DNA of 7,184 nucleotides, from contig DLZQ01000065.1 in NCBI GenBank assembly GCA_003447295.1, forward strand, positions 1-7,184. The letters run 5' to 3'. This document shows, one piece after another, positions 1 through 7,168 of the stretch. Every line of letters starts with the position of its first letter. Position 1 is the first letter of the stretch. A program made the position numbers and the translations under genes. The DNA comes from Lachnospiraceae bacterium (GTDB lineage Bacteria > Bacillota > Clostridia > Lachnospirales > Lachnospiraceae). The notes beneath the pieces were generated by a model, which did no database searches, was not told where the DNA came from, and saw only the letters and a list, made by a program, of their open reading frames with translations.

Positions 1-31
1 ATTCGATAGCATTTCTTAATTAACTCTCAAT

Positions 32-799
32 TTACCATACTTCTTCCGTAATCAATTCTGCCCACGCCACAGCGAATCCAGCGCGGTGTGCTACTCGTTG
101 GGAAGCAATGTGGGACATGCTTGTTCCATAATAAGGAATCGCACCGTGAGCCAAAATATCCTGAGCCAGAAGTCTTACTAATGTCGCACCCACATGCATT
201 TCTCTGGCGTGGGGAGATACATTGATCCCGATCTGCCAGAACAGGGGACTGTCAGCGCTGGCGCCTGCCATACCGAGAATCTCACCGTCCCTTACAGCGG
301 CGATGCCCAAAACATCCGGGGCATCCGGATCGAAAGCAAATGCCTGATTAAAGCGGTCGTCGCCTCGAAATTGCAGAATAGCATCCTGATCATATCGTAT
401 CAGTTTAAAATTCAGGGCCTCAGACAGTAATGGCGAAGAAAAATCAGAAGAAGATATGCCCCCAGACTCCGGCAGGAAAAAGGGGTGTACCTGCGCAATA
501 CGGAGACCGAAGGGAGCCAGCAATTCTTCCAATTCCCGAAGCCGTTTTATGTCAAAAAACCATTCTCCTGTCACATCAGCATAACGTTTCCGACATTCAG
601 CCACAATTTCCTCGGAACCGGTAACTAATAATTTCCCATGAACGACAGCAATTTTTAACCTGCAAACCGTCTGTTCCTGAAAACGGCGGCGTCCTTCCTG
701 CGGAATATAGAGTGTAAAATGATTGTTTGAATCAGCCACATCAGCAGGACTGCAACAGTAATCCAGTGCCAGCTGACGGGACAATTCTTCCAGGTACAT
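32..799 (-). CDS. GNAT-family N-acetyltransferase with extra N-terminal domain
   Basis: This 255-residue cytoplasmic protein is probably an acetyl-CoA-dependent N-acyltransferase of unknown substrate. The GNAT-like part lies in about residues 160-250: a beta strand region with GIAAVRDGEILGMAGAS (165-181), the strand ending in INVSP (192-196), a loop with VGA (203-205) before a helix in the acetyl-CoA pyrophosphate position, and the closing helix SQRVAHRAGF (233-242) typical of GNAT C-termini. The pyrophosphate loop is a degenerate form of the R/Q-x-x-G-x-G/A signature. Residues 1-155 form a separate, less recognisable domain containing EGRRRF (35-40). No signal peptide or membrane segment is seen. 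I chose the ATG at 799, not the in-frame ATG at 820, because AAGGAG (811-816) lies upstream of 799 and nothing comparable precedes 820. It follows the pectinesterase by 27 bases, so the two are probably co-transcribed. No terminator is visible in the 31 bases left after its stop. Confidence 0.8.
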   Translation of the reverse strand: MYLEELSRQLALDYCCSPADVADSNNHFTLYIPQEGRRRFQEQTVCRLKIAVVHGKLLVTGSEEIVAECRKRYADVTGEWFFDIKRLRELEELLAPFGLRIAQVHPFFLPESGGISSSDFSSPLLSEALNFKLIRYDQDAILQFRGDDRFNQAFAFDPDAPDVLGIAAVRDGEILGMAGASADSPLFWQIGINVSPHAREMHVGATLVRLLAQDILAHGAIPYYGTSMSHIASQRVAHRAGFAVAWAELITEEVW

Positions 800-810
800 A
801 GATGTCGGAA

Positions 811-816
811 CTCCTT
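811..816 (-). promoter_or_regulatory. Ribosome binding site of the acetyltransferase gene
   Basis: AAGGAG on the minus strand lies 11 bases before the ATG at 799. The spacing is a little long, but it is the only good Shine-Dalgarno match near the two candidate starts, and it falls inside the reading frame that would begin at 820. It therefore favours the shorter, 255-residue product. Confidence 0.6.
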
Positions 817-826
817 TCATAACGGA

Positions 827-1894
827 TCACATTAAACTCTGTGGTTCCCATCCTTTCATTACATGTTTCACGGTGTACTCTGCAGCCTCTGCATCTGTCA
901 ACTGGTGGGAAAAATCAGCACGGGTGTCAGGGGAAGCACCGGGACCGTAGGAAGCATATTCTCCGTAATAGAAATGACCATGGGGTTTCTTCCAGTCCTG
1001 CCAGCCGGCGGGATGGATGTGTTCTCCCAACTCACAGTGCAAGAATACGGTCTTCGCCCATTCTCTCCAGGGACGTCCCAGGTAGATGGAATGGGGAGGA
1101 CAGTCGCTCTCCAGGCTGCATTCATGGAAGACATAGCCGTAGGGCTCTTCCATGGGGGTGGAGGCTGCGGTCACATAGCCGTAGATCACTTCATCCTCCG
1201 GACTTTCCGGAGGGATCCGGTCTCCGGGAAGCTTCGAGTAGATCGTACAATGTTCAAACCAGGCGATGCCGCTGCCGAAGATGAAATCCACATCTCCCTG
1301 AATAAAACAGTTTTCATAATAATGACGTCCAATCGTGCGGGGCTTGAATTCTCCGGGACCCTTGAAGCCTCCGGGCTGCGCCTCTTTTAACGGCAGAGGT
1401 GCATCGAAGATCGTATCCTGGCTGCCAAGAAAACGACAGTCATAAAAAGCATTGCGGTCGCCGTCTACATAGACTGCCAGCGCCTGCCCTACGGTATGTC
1501 CGAAGCCGGAATCGTTCTGAAAGGTCAGATGCTTTGCGGTAAAATCGTGGGTGTCGATCCGGACGGAAGCGGTGCGGAAGGTTCCGCGTTTATCCCCATC
1601 GGGCATGAGATCAAAGGCGGCATCTCCGTAGACGAGAATAGTTTTGTCCGTACCTGCTCCTTCGAAGGTGACATTTGGTCTGTTGATGACTAATTTTTCC
1701 CGATAAATACCTTCCCCAATGTGTACGATCACAGGGGGCAGATCAGAAACGGGAGCCGGGAACTTTTTTTCGCACTCTGAAGCCGGAAACTCCGGCAAAG
1801 AAGCCAGAGCCTCGCCGATGGTGGTAAAAGAAGTGCCCGGAAGAGTATTTCCGGGCATATTGACATAATAATGTAAAGGCATCTTGTCTGACAT
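827..1894 (-). CDS. Pectin methylesterase (pectinesterase, CE8), no signal peptide
   Basis: This 355-residue enzyme hydrolyses methyl esters of galacturonate residues in pectin, releasing methanol and leaving demethylated galacturonan. The right-handed beta-helix family signatures are all present in order: GQALAVYVDGD with Gln137, GSQDT (157-161) with Gln159 and the general acid/base Asp160, DVDFIFG (201-207) with the nucleophile Asp203, and LGRPW (272-276) with the substrate-binding Arg274. The catalytic set is complete, so activity is expected. The N-terminus (MSDKMPLHYY) has no signal peptide, unlike the secreted plant-pathogen enzymes, which suggests action in the cytoplasm on imported methylated oligogalacturonates. 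I chose the ATG at 1894 because GGAG lies five bases upstream; an 18-codon extension to an ATG at 1948 is open but lacks a ribosome binding site. No pectate lyase, transporter or regulator of uronate use is in the window. It lies between an HD-GYP gene and an acetyltransferase gene on the same strand. Confidence 0.93.
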   Translation of the reverse strand: MSDKMPLHYYVNMPGNTLPGTSFTTIGEALASLPEFPASECEKKFPAPVSDLPPVIVHIGEGIYREKLVINRPNVTFEGAGTDKTILVYGDAAFDLMPDGDKRGTFRTASVRIDTHDFTAKHLTFQNDSGFGHTVGQALAVYVDGDRNAFYDCRFLGSQDTIFDAPLPLKEAQPGGFKGPGEFKPRTIGRHYYENCFIQGDVDFIFGSGIAWFEHCTIYSKLPGDRIPPESPEDEVIYGYVTAASTPMEEPYGYVFHECSLESDCPPHSIYLGRPWREWAKTVFLHCELGEHIHPAGWQDWKKPHGHFYYGEYASYGPGASPDTRADFSHQLTDAEAAEYTVKHVMKGWEPQSLM

Positions 1895-1899
1895 AGTAA

Positions 1900-1903
1900 C
1901 TCC
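1900..1903 (-). promoter_or_regulatory. Ribosome binding site of the pectinesterase gene
   Basis: GGAG on the minus strand, five bases before the ATG at 1894. This decides the start: the upstream in-frame ATG at 1948 has no comparable purine-rich sequence ahead of it. Confidence 0.7.
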
Positions 1904-1907
1904 AATC

Positions 1908-1953
1908 TGTAGATGTTGTGTCATGGGAATAAAGACTACATGAGACATCTACA
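1908..1953. repeat. Inverted repeat upstream of the pectinesterase gene
   Basis: TGTAGATGT (1908-1916) and ACATCTACA (1945-1953) are exact reverse complements of nine bases, separated by 28 bases. The flanking TGTTGT (1914-1919) and ACAACA (1951-1956) add a second, overlapping pairing. The repeat lies in the 103-base gap between the HD-GYP stop and the pectinesterase start, just upstream of the ribosome binding site. It could be a regulator operator or a leader hairpin. It has no run of T and does not look like a terminator. Its function is not shown by the sequence. Confidence 0.4.
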
Positions 1954-1997
1954 ACACAATGCAGCCTAAGGTCTTGTATGGTTGATAGCTGAATAGC

Positions 1998-3080
1998 TTA
2001 AAGCAGGCGAACAATATCTAAATCCGACTGATCCGCCAGGTTCACATACTCTCCGCCACATTGTACGATAGGCCGGGAGAGCTTGTCTTTGTTGATATAA
2101 ATGATCGTCCCTTTCCGTCCGTCACTTAACAGACAGCGGTTCTGCAGACAGGAATTAACTACATTTTCCAGAAAAGGAAGCAGGATGGAGACATCGTATT
2201 TCTGGAAGCCTTCCACCTCGAACATTTCAATCACACGGAACGGACACAAAGGTCCTCTGTAGCAGCGGGCGGCGGTCATGGCATCATAGACATCCGCGAT
2301 AGCTACGATTCTTGCGTAAGGATCAATCTGATTTCCTTTTAATTTCAGGGGATAACCGCTGCCATCGTTGCGCTCGTGATGCATGAGGGCGGCATTTTTT
2401 ACATGATCATCCACGTCCTGGGAGAGCAGAAGCTGATATCCGAGAGAAGGATGCTTTTTGATCGTTGCAAATTCTTGATCGGACAGCTTACCGGGTTTTG
2501 AAATGATGGAATAAGGAACCAGTAATTTACCGATATCATGGAACAGGCCGCAGGCAGTGGCCAGCTCTACTTCCTTGTCAGACAGCTTCAGCCATCCGGC
2601 CAGTATGTTGCAGATCAGGGCAACATTCAGGCTGTGAGTGTAAGTGGAGTCATCATATTCCCGCATGTTCTGAAGCATGTCCAGAATGCTGATACTGCCG
2701 GAATGATTGGCTACAATGGCCATGGTGTTCTTCAATAGGGTATTTACGTCTAAAGTGGTATTTTTTTGAATCACCAGATTCATATTTTCCCGGAACAGCT
2801 CAACATCATTTTCAAAATCTGTCTTGAACAGTTGGAACTCCGGAGAACTCTTAATGCGCTCGGAGTAAGAGAGCTCAGTGTCAGTGGGATCCTCCACAGG
2901 CTGTACGGGTTGTATGATATCTTCGGCAAAAATAGTGAGGATACCGTACAGATCCAGCTTGGTGATCAGCTTGTCCGTAAGAACAGTACCTTTTTGCATC
3001 AGAAGCTCATGGTCCAGATCATAGACATCTTCGGCTACGGTCATGCCGGGAACCAGTTGGGTGATAGACAGCCTTTTCAT
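1998..3080 (-). CDS. HD-GYP domain cyclic-di-GMP phosphodiesterase
   Basis: This 360-residue cytoplasmic protein is predicted to hydrolyse the second messenger cyclic-di-GMP, lowering its level and so influencing motility, adhesion or exopolysaccharide. Residues 1-55 (MKRLSITQLVPGM onward) form the small N-terminal domain often seen before HD-GYP domains; 60-130 is a charged, probably helical linker. The HD-GYP domain spans about 140-315 with THSLNVA (His149), the HD pair in LFHDIGK (His181, Asp182, Lys185), KHPSLGY (His210), HHERNDGSGYP (234-244), which is the full HHExxDGxGYP signature, and IADVYDAMT (Asp263, Asp266). The tail 318-360 is the short beta-rich segment common at the end of Firmicute members. 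All metal-binding residues appear intact. No receiver, PAS or membrane sensor is attached, so the input signal is unknown. Start 3080 is preferred over 3101 because AAGGAG (3091-3096) lies ten bases upstream. It is divergent from secA and 103 bases ahead of the pectinesterase gene. Confidence 0.92.
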   Translation of the reverse strand: MKRLSITQLVPGMTVAEDVYDLDHELLMQKGTVLTDKLITKLDLYGILTIFAEDIIQPVQPVEDPTDTELSYSERIKSSPEFQLFKTDFENDVELFRENMNLVIQKNTTLDVNTLLKNTMAIVANHSGSISILDMLQNMREYDDSTYTHSLNVALICNILAGWLKLSDKEVELATACGLFHDIGKLLVPYSIISKPGKLSDQEFATIKKHPSLGYQLLLSQDVDDHVKNAALMHHERNDGSGYPLKLKGNQIDPYARIVAIADVYDAMTAARCYRGPLCPFRVIEMFEVEGFQKYDVSILLPFLENVVNSCLQNRCLLSDGRKGTIIYINKDKLSRPIVQCGGEYVNLADQSDLDIVRLL

Positions 3081-3090
3081 AAGTATTCTG

Positions 3091-3096
3091 CTCCTT
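3091..3096 (-). promoter_or_regulatory. Ribosome binding site of the HD-GYP gene
   Basis: AAGGAG on the minus strand, ten bases before the ATG at 3080. It falls within the first codons of the alternative start at 3101, which has only AT-rich sequence upstream, so it favours 3080. Confidence 0.7.
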
Positions 3097-3124
3097 ATCA
3101 TGAAAAGAAAATTTAACTGATTTC

Positions 3125-3153
3125 ATTATAATAATTTTTATCCGGACTGTCAA
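3125..3153 (-). promoter_or_regulatory. Consensus sigma-A promoter of the HD-GYP gene
   Basis: Read on the minus strand, TTGACA (3153-3148) is followed by a 17-base spacer and TATAAT (3130-3125). Both hexamers and the spacer match the housekeeping consensus exactly. Transcription should begin near 3118, giving a leader of about 40 bases before the ATG at 3080. The spacer is AT-rich near the -10 box. No operator-like repeat overlaps it. Confidence 0.88.
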
Positions 3154-3232
3154 TTTATGCAGGCTCTTAGGTGTCCATATCCTGTTCACAAAATTTTTAC
3201 AGTCTTTTCACGGCAACGGCAGCATTGAAAGG

Positions 3233-3261
3233 TTGAAACATAGAGGAAAATCTGCTACAAT
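3233..3261 (+). promoter_or_regulatory. Sigma-A promoter of secA, extended -10
   Basis: TTGAAA (3233-3238), a 17-base spacer, then TACAAT (3256-3261), with TGC directly before the -10 box giving a TGn extended element. Each hexamer differs from consensus by one base. A second TTGAAA lies at 3225-3230. Transcription should start near 3268, leaving about 60 bases of leader before the secA ATG at 3328. It faces away from the HD-GYP promoter, with 79 bases between the two -35 boxes. Confidence 0.82.
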
Positions 3262-3318
3262 AAGCTTTGAATTATGCGAAGACCCATGGACATTTTATTG
3301 TCAAAAGGGTGCGGAAAC

Positions 3319-3322
3319 GAGG
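3319..3322 (+). promoter_or_regulatory. secA: Ribosome binding site of secA
   Basis: GAGG followed by five A residues before the ATG at 3328. It decides the start in favour of 3328 over the in-frame ATGs at 3274 and 3286, neither of which has a Shine-Dalgarno match. Confidence 0.75.
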
Positions 3323-3327
3323 AAAAA

Positions 3328-5895
3328 ATGAGCGTTATTGAGAAGATATTTGGCACGCACAGTTCCAGAGAACTGAAGCGTATTGAGCCCCTGGTGGACA
3401 AGATCGAGGCACTCCGCCCGACGATGCAGGCACTTTCCGATGAGGAACTGCGCGGCAAGACCGAGGAGTATAAGAAGCGTCTGAACAATGGAGAGACCTT
3501 GGATGATCTGCTTCCGGAGGCTTATGCAACCGTAAGAGAGGCTGCAAAGCGTGTTCTGAACATGGAGCACTACAGAGTACAGCTGATCGGTGGTATCATC
3601 CTGCATCAGGGACGTATCGCAGAGATGCGTACCGGTGAAGGTAAGACTTTGGTGTCTACCCTTCCCGCTTATCTGAATGCTTTGGAAGGCAAGGGGGTTC
3701 ATGTCGTTACCGTCAATGACTATCTGGCAAAGCGTGACGCGGAGTGGATGGGTCAGGTACATGAGTTCCTGGGACTGAAGGTCGGCGTGGTACTGAACAG
3801 CATGACCTCCGAGGAGAGACAGGAAGCTTACAAGTGTGATATCACTTATGTTACCAACAACGAACTGGGATTTGATTATCTGCGTGATAACATGGTTATT
3901 TACAAGGAGCAGCTGGTTCTGCGTGGACTGCATTATGCCATCATCGATGAGGTGGACTCCGTATTGATCGATGAAGCGAGAACCCCTCTGATCATTTCCG
4001 GACAGAGTGGCAAGTCCACAGCTCTGTACGAGATGTGTGATCTGCTGGCACGTCAGATGAAGCGCGGCGATGATGTACAGGAACTGACCAAGATGGACGC
4101 CATTATGGGTGTGGTACAGGAAGAAACCGGAGACTTCGTCGTTAACGAAAAGGATAAGATCATCAACCTGACCGCAGCAGGTATGGAGAAGGTTGAGAGA
4201 TTCTTCCACATTGATAACTTCGCAGATCCCGAGAACCTGGAGATCCAGCACAATATCATCCTGGCATTGCGTGCCCATAATCTGATGTTCCGTGATAAGG
4301 ATTACGTGGTAAAAGACGATCAGGTACTGATCGTCGATGAATTTACCGGACGTATCATGCCGGGACGCCGTTATTCCGACGGTCTGCATCAGGCAATCGA
4401 AGCAAAAGAGCATGTAAAGGTGAAGAGAGAAAGTAAGACGCTTGCATCCATTACATTCCAGAACTTCTTTAATTTATTCGATAAAAAGTGTGGTATGACC
4501 GGTACGGCTCTTACTGAGGAGACCGAGTTCCGTGAGATCTACGGCATGGATGTTGTTGTGATCCCTACGAACCGTCCCGTTATCCGTAAGGATCTGCAGG
4601 ATGCTGTATACAAGACGAAGAGAGAGAAGCTGAACGCTATCGTGAATGCGGTAGAGGAAGCACATGCCACAGGACAGCCTGTACTGGTAGGTACGATCAC
4701 GATCGAAGCCAGTGAGGAGCTGAGCAGAATGCTGACCAAGCGCGGCATCCAGCACAAGGTCCTGAATGCAAAATTCCATGAACTGGAAGCAGAGATCGTA
4801 GCCGATGCCGGTGTACACGGTGCTGTAACCATCGCTACCAACATGGCAGGCCGTGGTACGGATATCAAGCTGGATGATGAAGCGAGAGCCGCCGGCGGAC
4901 TGAAGATCATAGGTACCGAGCGTCATGAGTCCAGACGTATTGATAATCAGCTGCGTGGCCGTTCCGGACGTCAGGGAGATCCCGGTGAGTCCAAGTTCTA
5001 CATCTCTCTGGAGGACGATCTGATGAGACTGTTCGGTTCCGAGCGCCTGATCAGTATGTTCAATACCTTAGGTATTCCCGAAGGACAGGAGATCGAGCAC
5101 AAGGCATTGACTAATGCCATCGAATCCGCACAGAAAAAGATCGAGAGCAACAACTACGGTATCCGTAAGAATCTGTTAGAGTATGACCGTGTCATGAGTG
5201 AACAGAGAGAGATCATCTACGAGGAGCGTCTGCGGGTACTGAACGGCGAGAGCATGCGCGATGTGATCTACAAGATGATCACCGATATTACCGAGAACTG
5301 TGTAGATATCTGTATCAATGACGACGCAGATATCTCCGACTGGGATTTCAATGAGTTAAATACCCTGCTCATTCCTACGATCCCGTTACAGCCTCTGACA
5401 CCGGAGCGTGTGAAGAAGCCTAAGAAGAACAGCTTAAAGCAGCAGTTAAAGGAAGAAGCTGTGAAGCTGTACGAAGCAAAAGAAGCCGAGTTCCCCGAAC
5501 CCGAAGCAATCCGTGAGCTGGAGCGTGTGGTTCTGCTGAAGGTCATCGACCGTAAGTGGATGGATCACATCGATGATATGGAGCAGCTGCGTCAGGGCGT
5601 GGGCTTACAGGCATACGGACAGAGAGATCCGCTGGTAGAGTACAAGATGAGTGGTTACGAGATGTTCGATGAGATGACCCAGAACATCCGGGAAGAGACT
5701 GTGAGACTTCTGTTCCATATCAAGATCGAACAGAAGGTAGAGCGTGAGCAGCAGGCGAAGATCACCGGTACGAACAAGGATGATTCCTTACCGAAGGGAC
5801 CTGTAAAGCGTGAAAATGCAAAGGTTTACCCGAACGATCCCTGCCCCTGCGGAAGCGGTAAAAAATACAAGAACTGCTGCGGACGGAAGGCCTGA
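3328..5895 (+). CDS. secA: Preprotein translocase ATPase SecA
   Basis: SecA is the ATP-driven motor that pushes unfolded preproteins through the SecYEG channel at the cytoplasmic membrane. The 855-residue product is full length for the family (about 840-900). Visible in order are the N-terminal helix with [13 protein letters not shown], Walker A GEGKT (103-107), Walker B DEVD (207-210), [11 protein letters not shown] beginning the preprotein cross-linking region, DEFTGR (337-342), MTGTA (390-394), the second nucleotide-binding domain with TNMAGRGTD (504-512) and the arginine-finger stretch [10 protein letters not shown] (541-550), the helical scaffold with WMDHI (744-748) and [10 protein letters not shown] (759-768), a basic linker, and the zinc-binding tail with Cys839, Cys841, Cys850 and Cys851 (CxCx8CC). 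The tail normally contacts SecB or ribosomes and lipids; most Firmicutes lack SecB. Start 3328 is set by GAGG and by the conserved N-terminus; an 18-codon upstream extension to 3274 is open but lacks a ribosome binding site. prfB follows after 106 bases, the usual Firmicute neighbour. Confidence 0.98.
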   Translation: MSVIEKIFGTHSSRELKRIEPLVDKIEALRPTMQALSDEELRGKTEEYKKRLNNGETLDDLLPEAYATVREAAKRVLNMEHYRVQLIGGIILHQGRIAEMRTGEGKTLVSTLPAYLNALEGKGVHVVTVNDYLAKRDAEWMGQVHEFLGLKVGVVLNSMTSEERQEAYKCDITYVTNNELGFDYLRDNMVIYKEQLVLRGLHYAIIDEVDSVLIDEARTPLIISGQSGKSTALYEMCDLLARQMKRGDDVQELTKMDAIMGVVQEETGDFVVNEKDKIINLTAAGMEKVERFFHIDNFADPENLEIQHNIILALRAHNLMFRDKDYVVKDDQVLIVDEFTGRIMPGRRYSDGLHQAIEAKEHVKVKRESKTLASITFQNFFNLFDKKCGMTGTALTEETEFREIYGMDVVVIPTNRPVIRKDLQDAVYKTKREKLNAIVNAVEEAHATGQPVLVGTITIEASEELSRMLTKRGIQHKVLNAKFHELEAEIVADAGVHGAVTIATNMAGRGTDIKLDDEARAAGGLKIIGTERHESRRIDNQLRGRSGRQGDPGESKFYISLEDDLMRLFGSERLISMFNTLGIPEGQEIEHKALTNAIESAQKKIESNNYGIRKNLLEYDRVMSEQREIIYEERLRVLNGESMRDVIYKMITDITENCVDICINDDADISDWDFNELNTLLIPTIPLQPLTPERVKKPKKNSLKQQLKEEAVKLYEAKEAEFPEPEAIRELERVVLLKVIDRKWMDHIDDMEQLRQGVGLQAYGQRDPLVEYKMSGYEMFDEMTQNIREETVRLLFHIKIEQKVEREQQAKITGTNKDDSLPKGPVKRENAKVYPNDPCPCGSGKKYKNCCGRKA

Positions 5896-5944
5896 TGCTT
5901 TCTGATGGCAGCGGAAGATAATGCGGCAGTGCGGACAGACGCTT

Positions 5945-5973
5945 TGCCTGCCGGAAAAAGTGAGAATTACAAT
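5945..5973 (+). promoter_or_regulatory. Candidate sigma-A promoter of prfB
   Basis: In the 106-base secA-prfB gap, TTGCCT (5945-5950) is spaced 17 bases from TACAAT (5968-5973). The -10 box is identical to that of secA; the -35 box matches four of six consensus positions. Transcription would begin near 5980, about 22 bases before the GTG start. I see no convincing terminator in the gap: the only arms, GGCAG (5925-5929) and CTGCC (5948-5952), are short, widely spaced and not followed by T residues. So prfB is probably also reached by read-through from secA. Confidence 0.45.
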
Positions 5974-5989
5974 AATAAAATAAGAAAGT

Positions 5990-5995
5990 AGGTGA
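5990..5995 (+). promoter_or_regulatory. prfB: Ribosome binding site of prfB
   Basis: AGGTGA, six bases before the GTG at 6002. It fixes the start of the short upstream reading frame that ends at the frameshift site. Confidence 0.65.
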
Positions 5996-6001
5996 CGTTA
6001 A

Positions 6002-7130
6002 GTGGTTGAATTAGATCAGATGAAGACAGAAATTCTGTCCTACGAAACACCTTTAGCGGAAGTGAGGGATTCACTTTGACCTTGCTAACAAGGCAAAGCG
6101 GATCGAAGAAATGGAACGTGAAATGGAGGCTCCCGGATTCTGGGATGACCCGGAGCGTTCCAACCAGAAAATGAAAGAACTGAAGAACCTGAAGGATACG
6201 GTGGGCGAGTGTGACAAGCTCTCCACACAGTATGATGACATCCTGACTCTGATCGACATGGGATATGAGGAGAACGATGAGTCTCTGATCCCGGAAATCC
6301 GTGGAGAACTGGATGAATTCATCAGGGAATTCGACGAACTCAGGATCGGTACTCTATTGTCCGGAGAATATGATAAGAACAATGCGATCTTAAAGCTCAA
6401 TGCCGGTGCCGGCGGTACCGAAAGCTGTGACTGGTGCGGTATGCTGTATCGTATGTATACCCGTTGGGCGGAGCGCAAGGGCTTTACCATCGAAGTGTTG
6501 GACTACCTGGATGGTGATGAGGCCGGAATCAAGTCAGTGACTTTCCAGGTCAATGGTCTGAATGCCTACGGCTATCTGAAGTCTGAGAAGGGTGTACACC
6601 GTCTGGTGCGTATCTCTCCTTTCAATGCCCAGGGCAAGCGTCAGACATCCTTTGTATCTCTGGATGTTATGCCGGATATCGAAGGAGATCTGGATGTGGA
6701 TATTGATGAGAAGGATCTGCGTATTGATACTTATCGAAGCAGTGGTGCCGGTGGACAGCACATCAACAAGACATCATCTGCTATCCGTATCACCCATATC
6801 CCGACGGGAACAGTAGTGCAGTGTCAGAATGAACGAAGCCAGTTCCAGAACAAGGATAAGGCAATGCAGATGCTGAAAGCCAAGCTGTATCTGTTAAAGC
6901 AGGAAGCAAATGCCGAGAAGCTGTCGGATATCCGTGGTGAAGTCAAGGAGATCGGCTGGGGCAACCAGATCCGTTCCTATGTATTGCAGCCTTACACACT
7001 GGTTAAGGATCATCGTACCGATGTGGAGACAGGTAATGTGGATGCAGTACTGGACGGCGGTCTGGATATCTTCATCAATGGCTATTTGAAATGGATCAGC
7101 GTACAGGGAGATAAGAAGACCGAGAATTAA
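6002..7130 (+). CDS. prfB: Peptide chain release factor 2 (programmed +1 frameshift)
   Basis: RF2 recognises UGA and UAA stop codons in the ribosomal A site and triggers peptide release. The gene is in two frames. The first runs from GTG 6002 for 25 codons (VELDQMKTEILSYETPLA...) to a UGA at 6077-6079. After a +1 shift that skips T6077, the second continues from GAC at 6078 (DLANKAKRIEEME...) to TAA at 7128-7130. The combined protein is 375 residues, normal for RF2. It carries the codon-recognition tripeptide SPF (205-207), which marks RF2 and not RF1 (PxT), and the catalytic GGQ (250-252) in SGAGGQHINKTSS, both at the positions known in E. coli RF2. The N-terminal helical domain includes APGFWDD. 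GTG is chosen as the start because AGGTGA precedes it by six bases and the encoded residues match RF2 N-termini. A start at ATG 6111 would lose 36 residues. The gene lies downstream of secA, as in many Firmicutes. Confidence 0.97.
6065..6080 (+). promoter_or_regulatory. prfB: RF2 programmed +1 frameshift signal
   Basis: The slippery site CTT TGA C (6074-6080) is preceded by the Shine-Dalgarno-like AGGGA (6065-6069), whose first base lies nine bases before CTT, the same offset as in E. coli prfB. When RF2 is scarce, the ribosome pauses at UGA, the internal Shine-Dalgarno pairs with 16S rRNA, and the CUU-decoding tRNA slips to UUU. Translation then resumes at GAC. When RF2 is plentiful, the product stops at 25 residues. 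This gives negative autoregulation. Confidence 0.95.
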
Positions 7131-7138
7131 TAATTAAT
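7125..7138 (+). repeat. Short tandem repeat at the prfB stop
   Basis: AATTAAT occurs twice in direct tandem (7125-7131 and 7132-7138), overlapping the prfB stop codon. It is probably just AT-rich sequence following the gene; no function is suggested. Confidence 0.3.
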
Positions 7139-7168
7139 ATGATGCCAGGGTCAAAAGGTCTAAGCCCA

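Noticed and set aside
194..624. Two adjoining plus-strand frames opposite the acetyltransferase gene
   Set aside because: Short, no family likeness, and opposite a better-supported gene.
841..1390. Two overlapping plus-strand frames opposite the pectinesterase gene
   Set aside because: Their translations are low in recognisable motifs and the minus strand carries a complete catalytic enzyme over the same bases.
1981..1997. Doubled ATAGCT after the HD-GYP stop as a terminator
   Set aside because: The repeats are direct; the only inverted pairing is the four-base AGCT, with no T tract, so it would not stop transcription.
3301..4413. A long open frame (370 codons) on the minus strand inside secA
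   Set aside because: It lies wholly opposite the certain secA gene, its translation resembles no family, it has no evident ribosome binding site, and long antisense frames are common opposite codon-biased genes.
5925..5952. GGCAG / CTGCC arms as a secA terminator
   Set aside because: Only five paired bases, an 18-base loop and no T tract downstream.
6077..6079. The in-frame UGA as evidence of a broken prfB pseudogene
   Set aside because: The CTT TGA C context, SD-like element and intact SPF and GGQ motifs show the conserved programmed frameshift.
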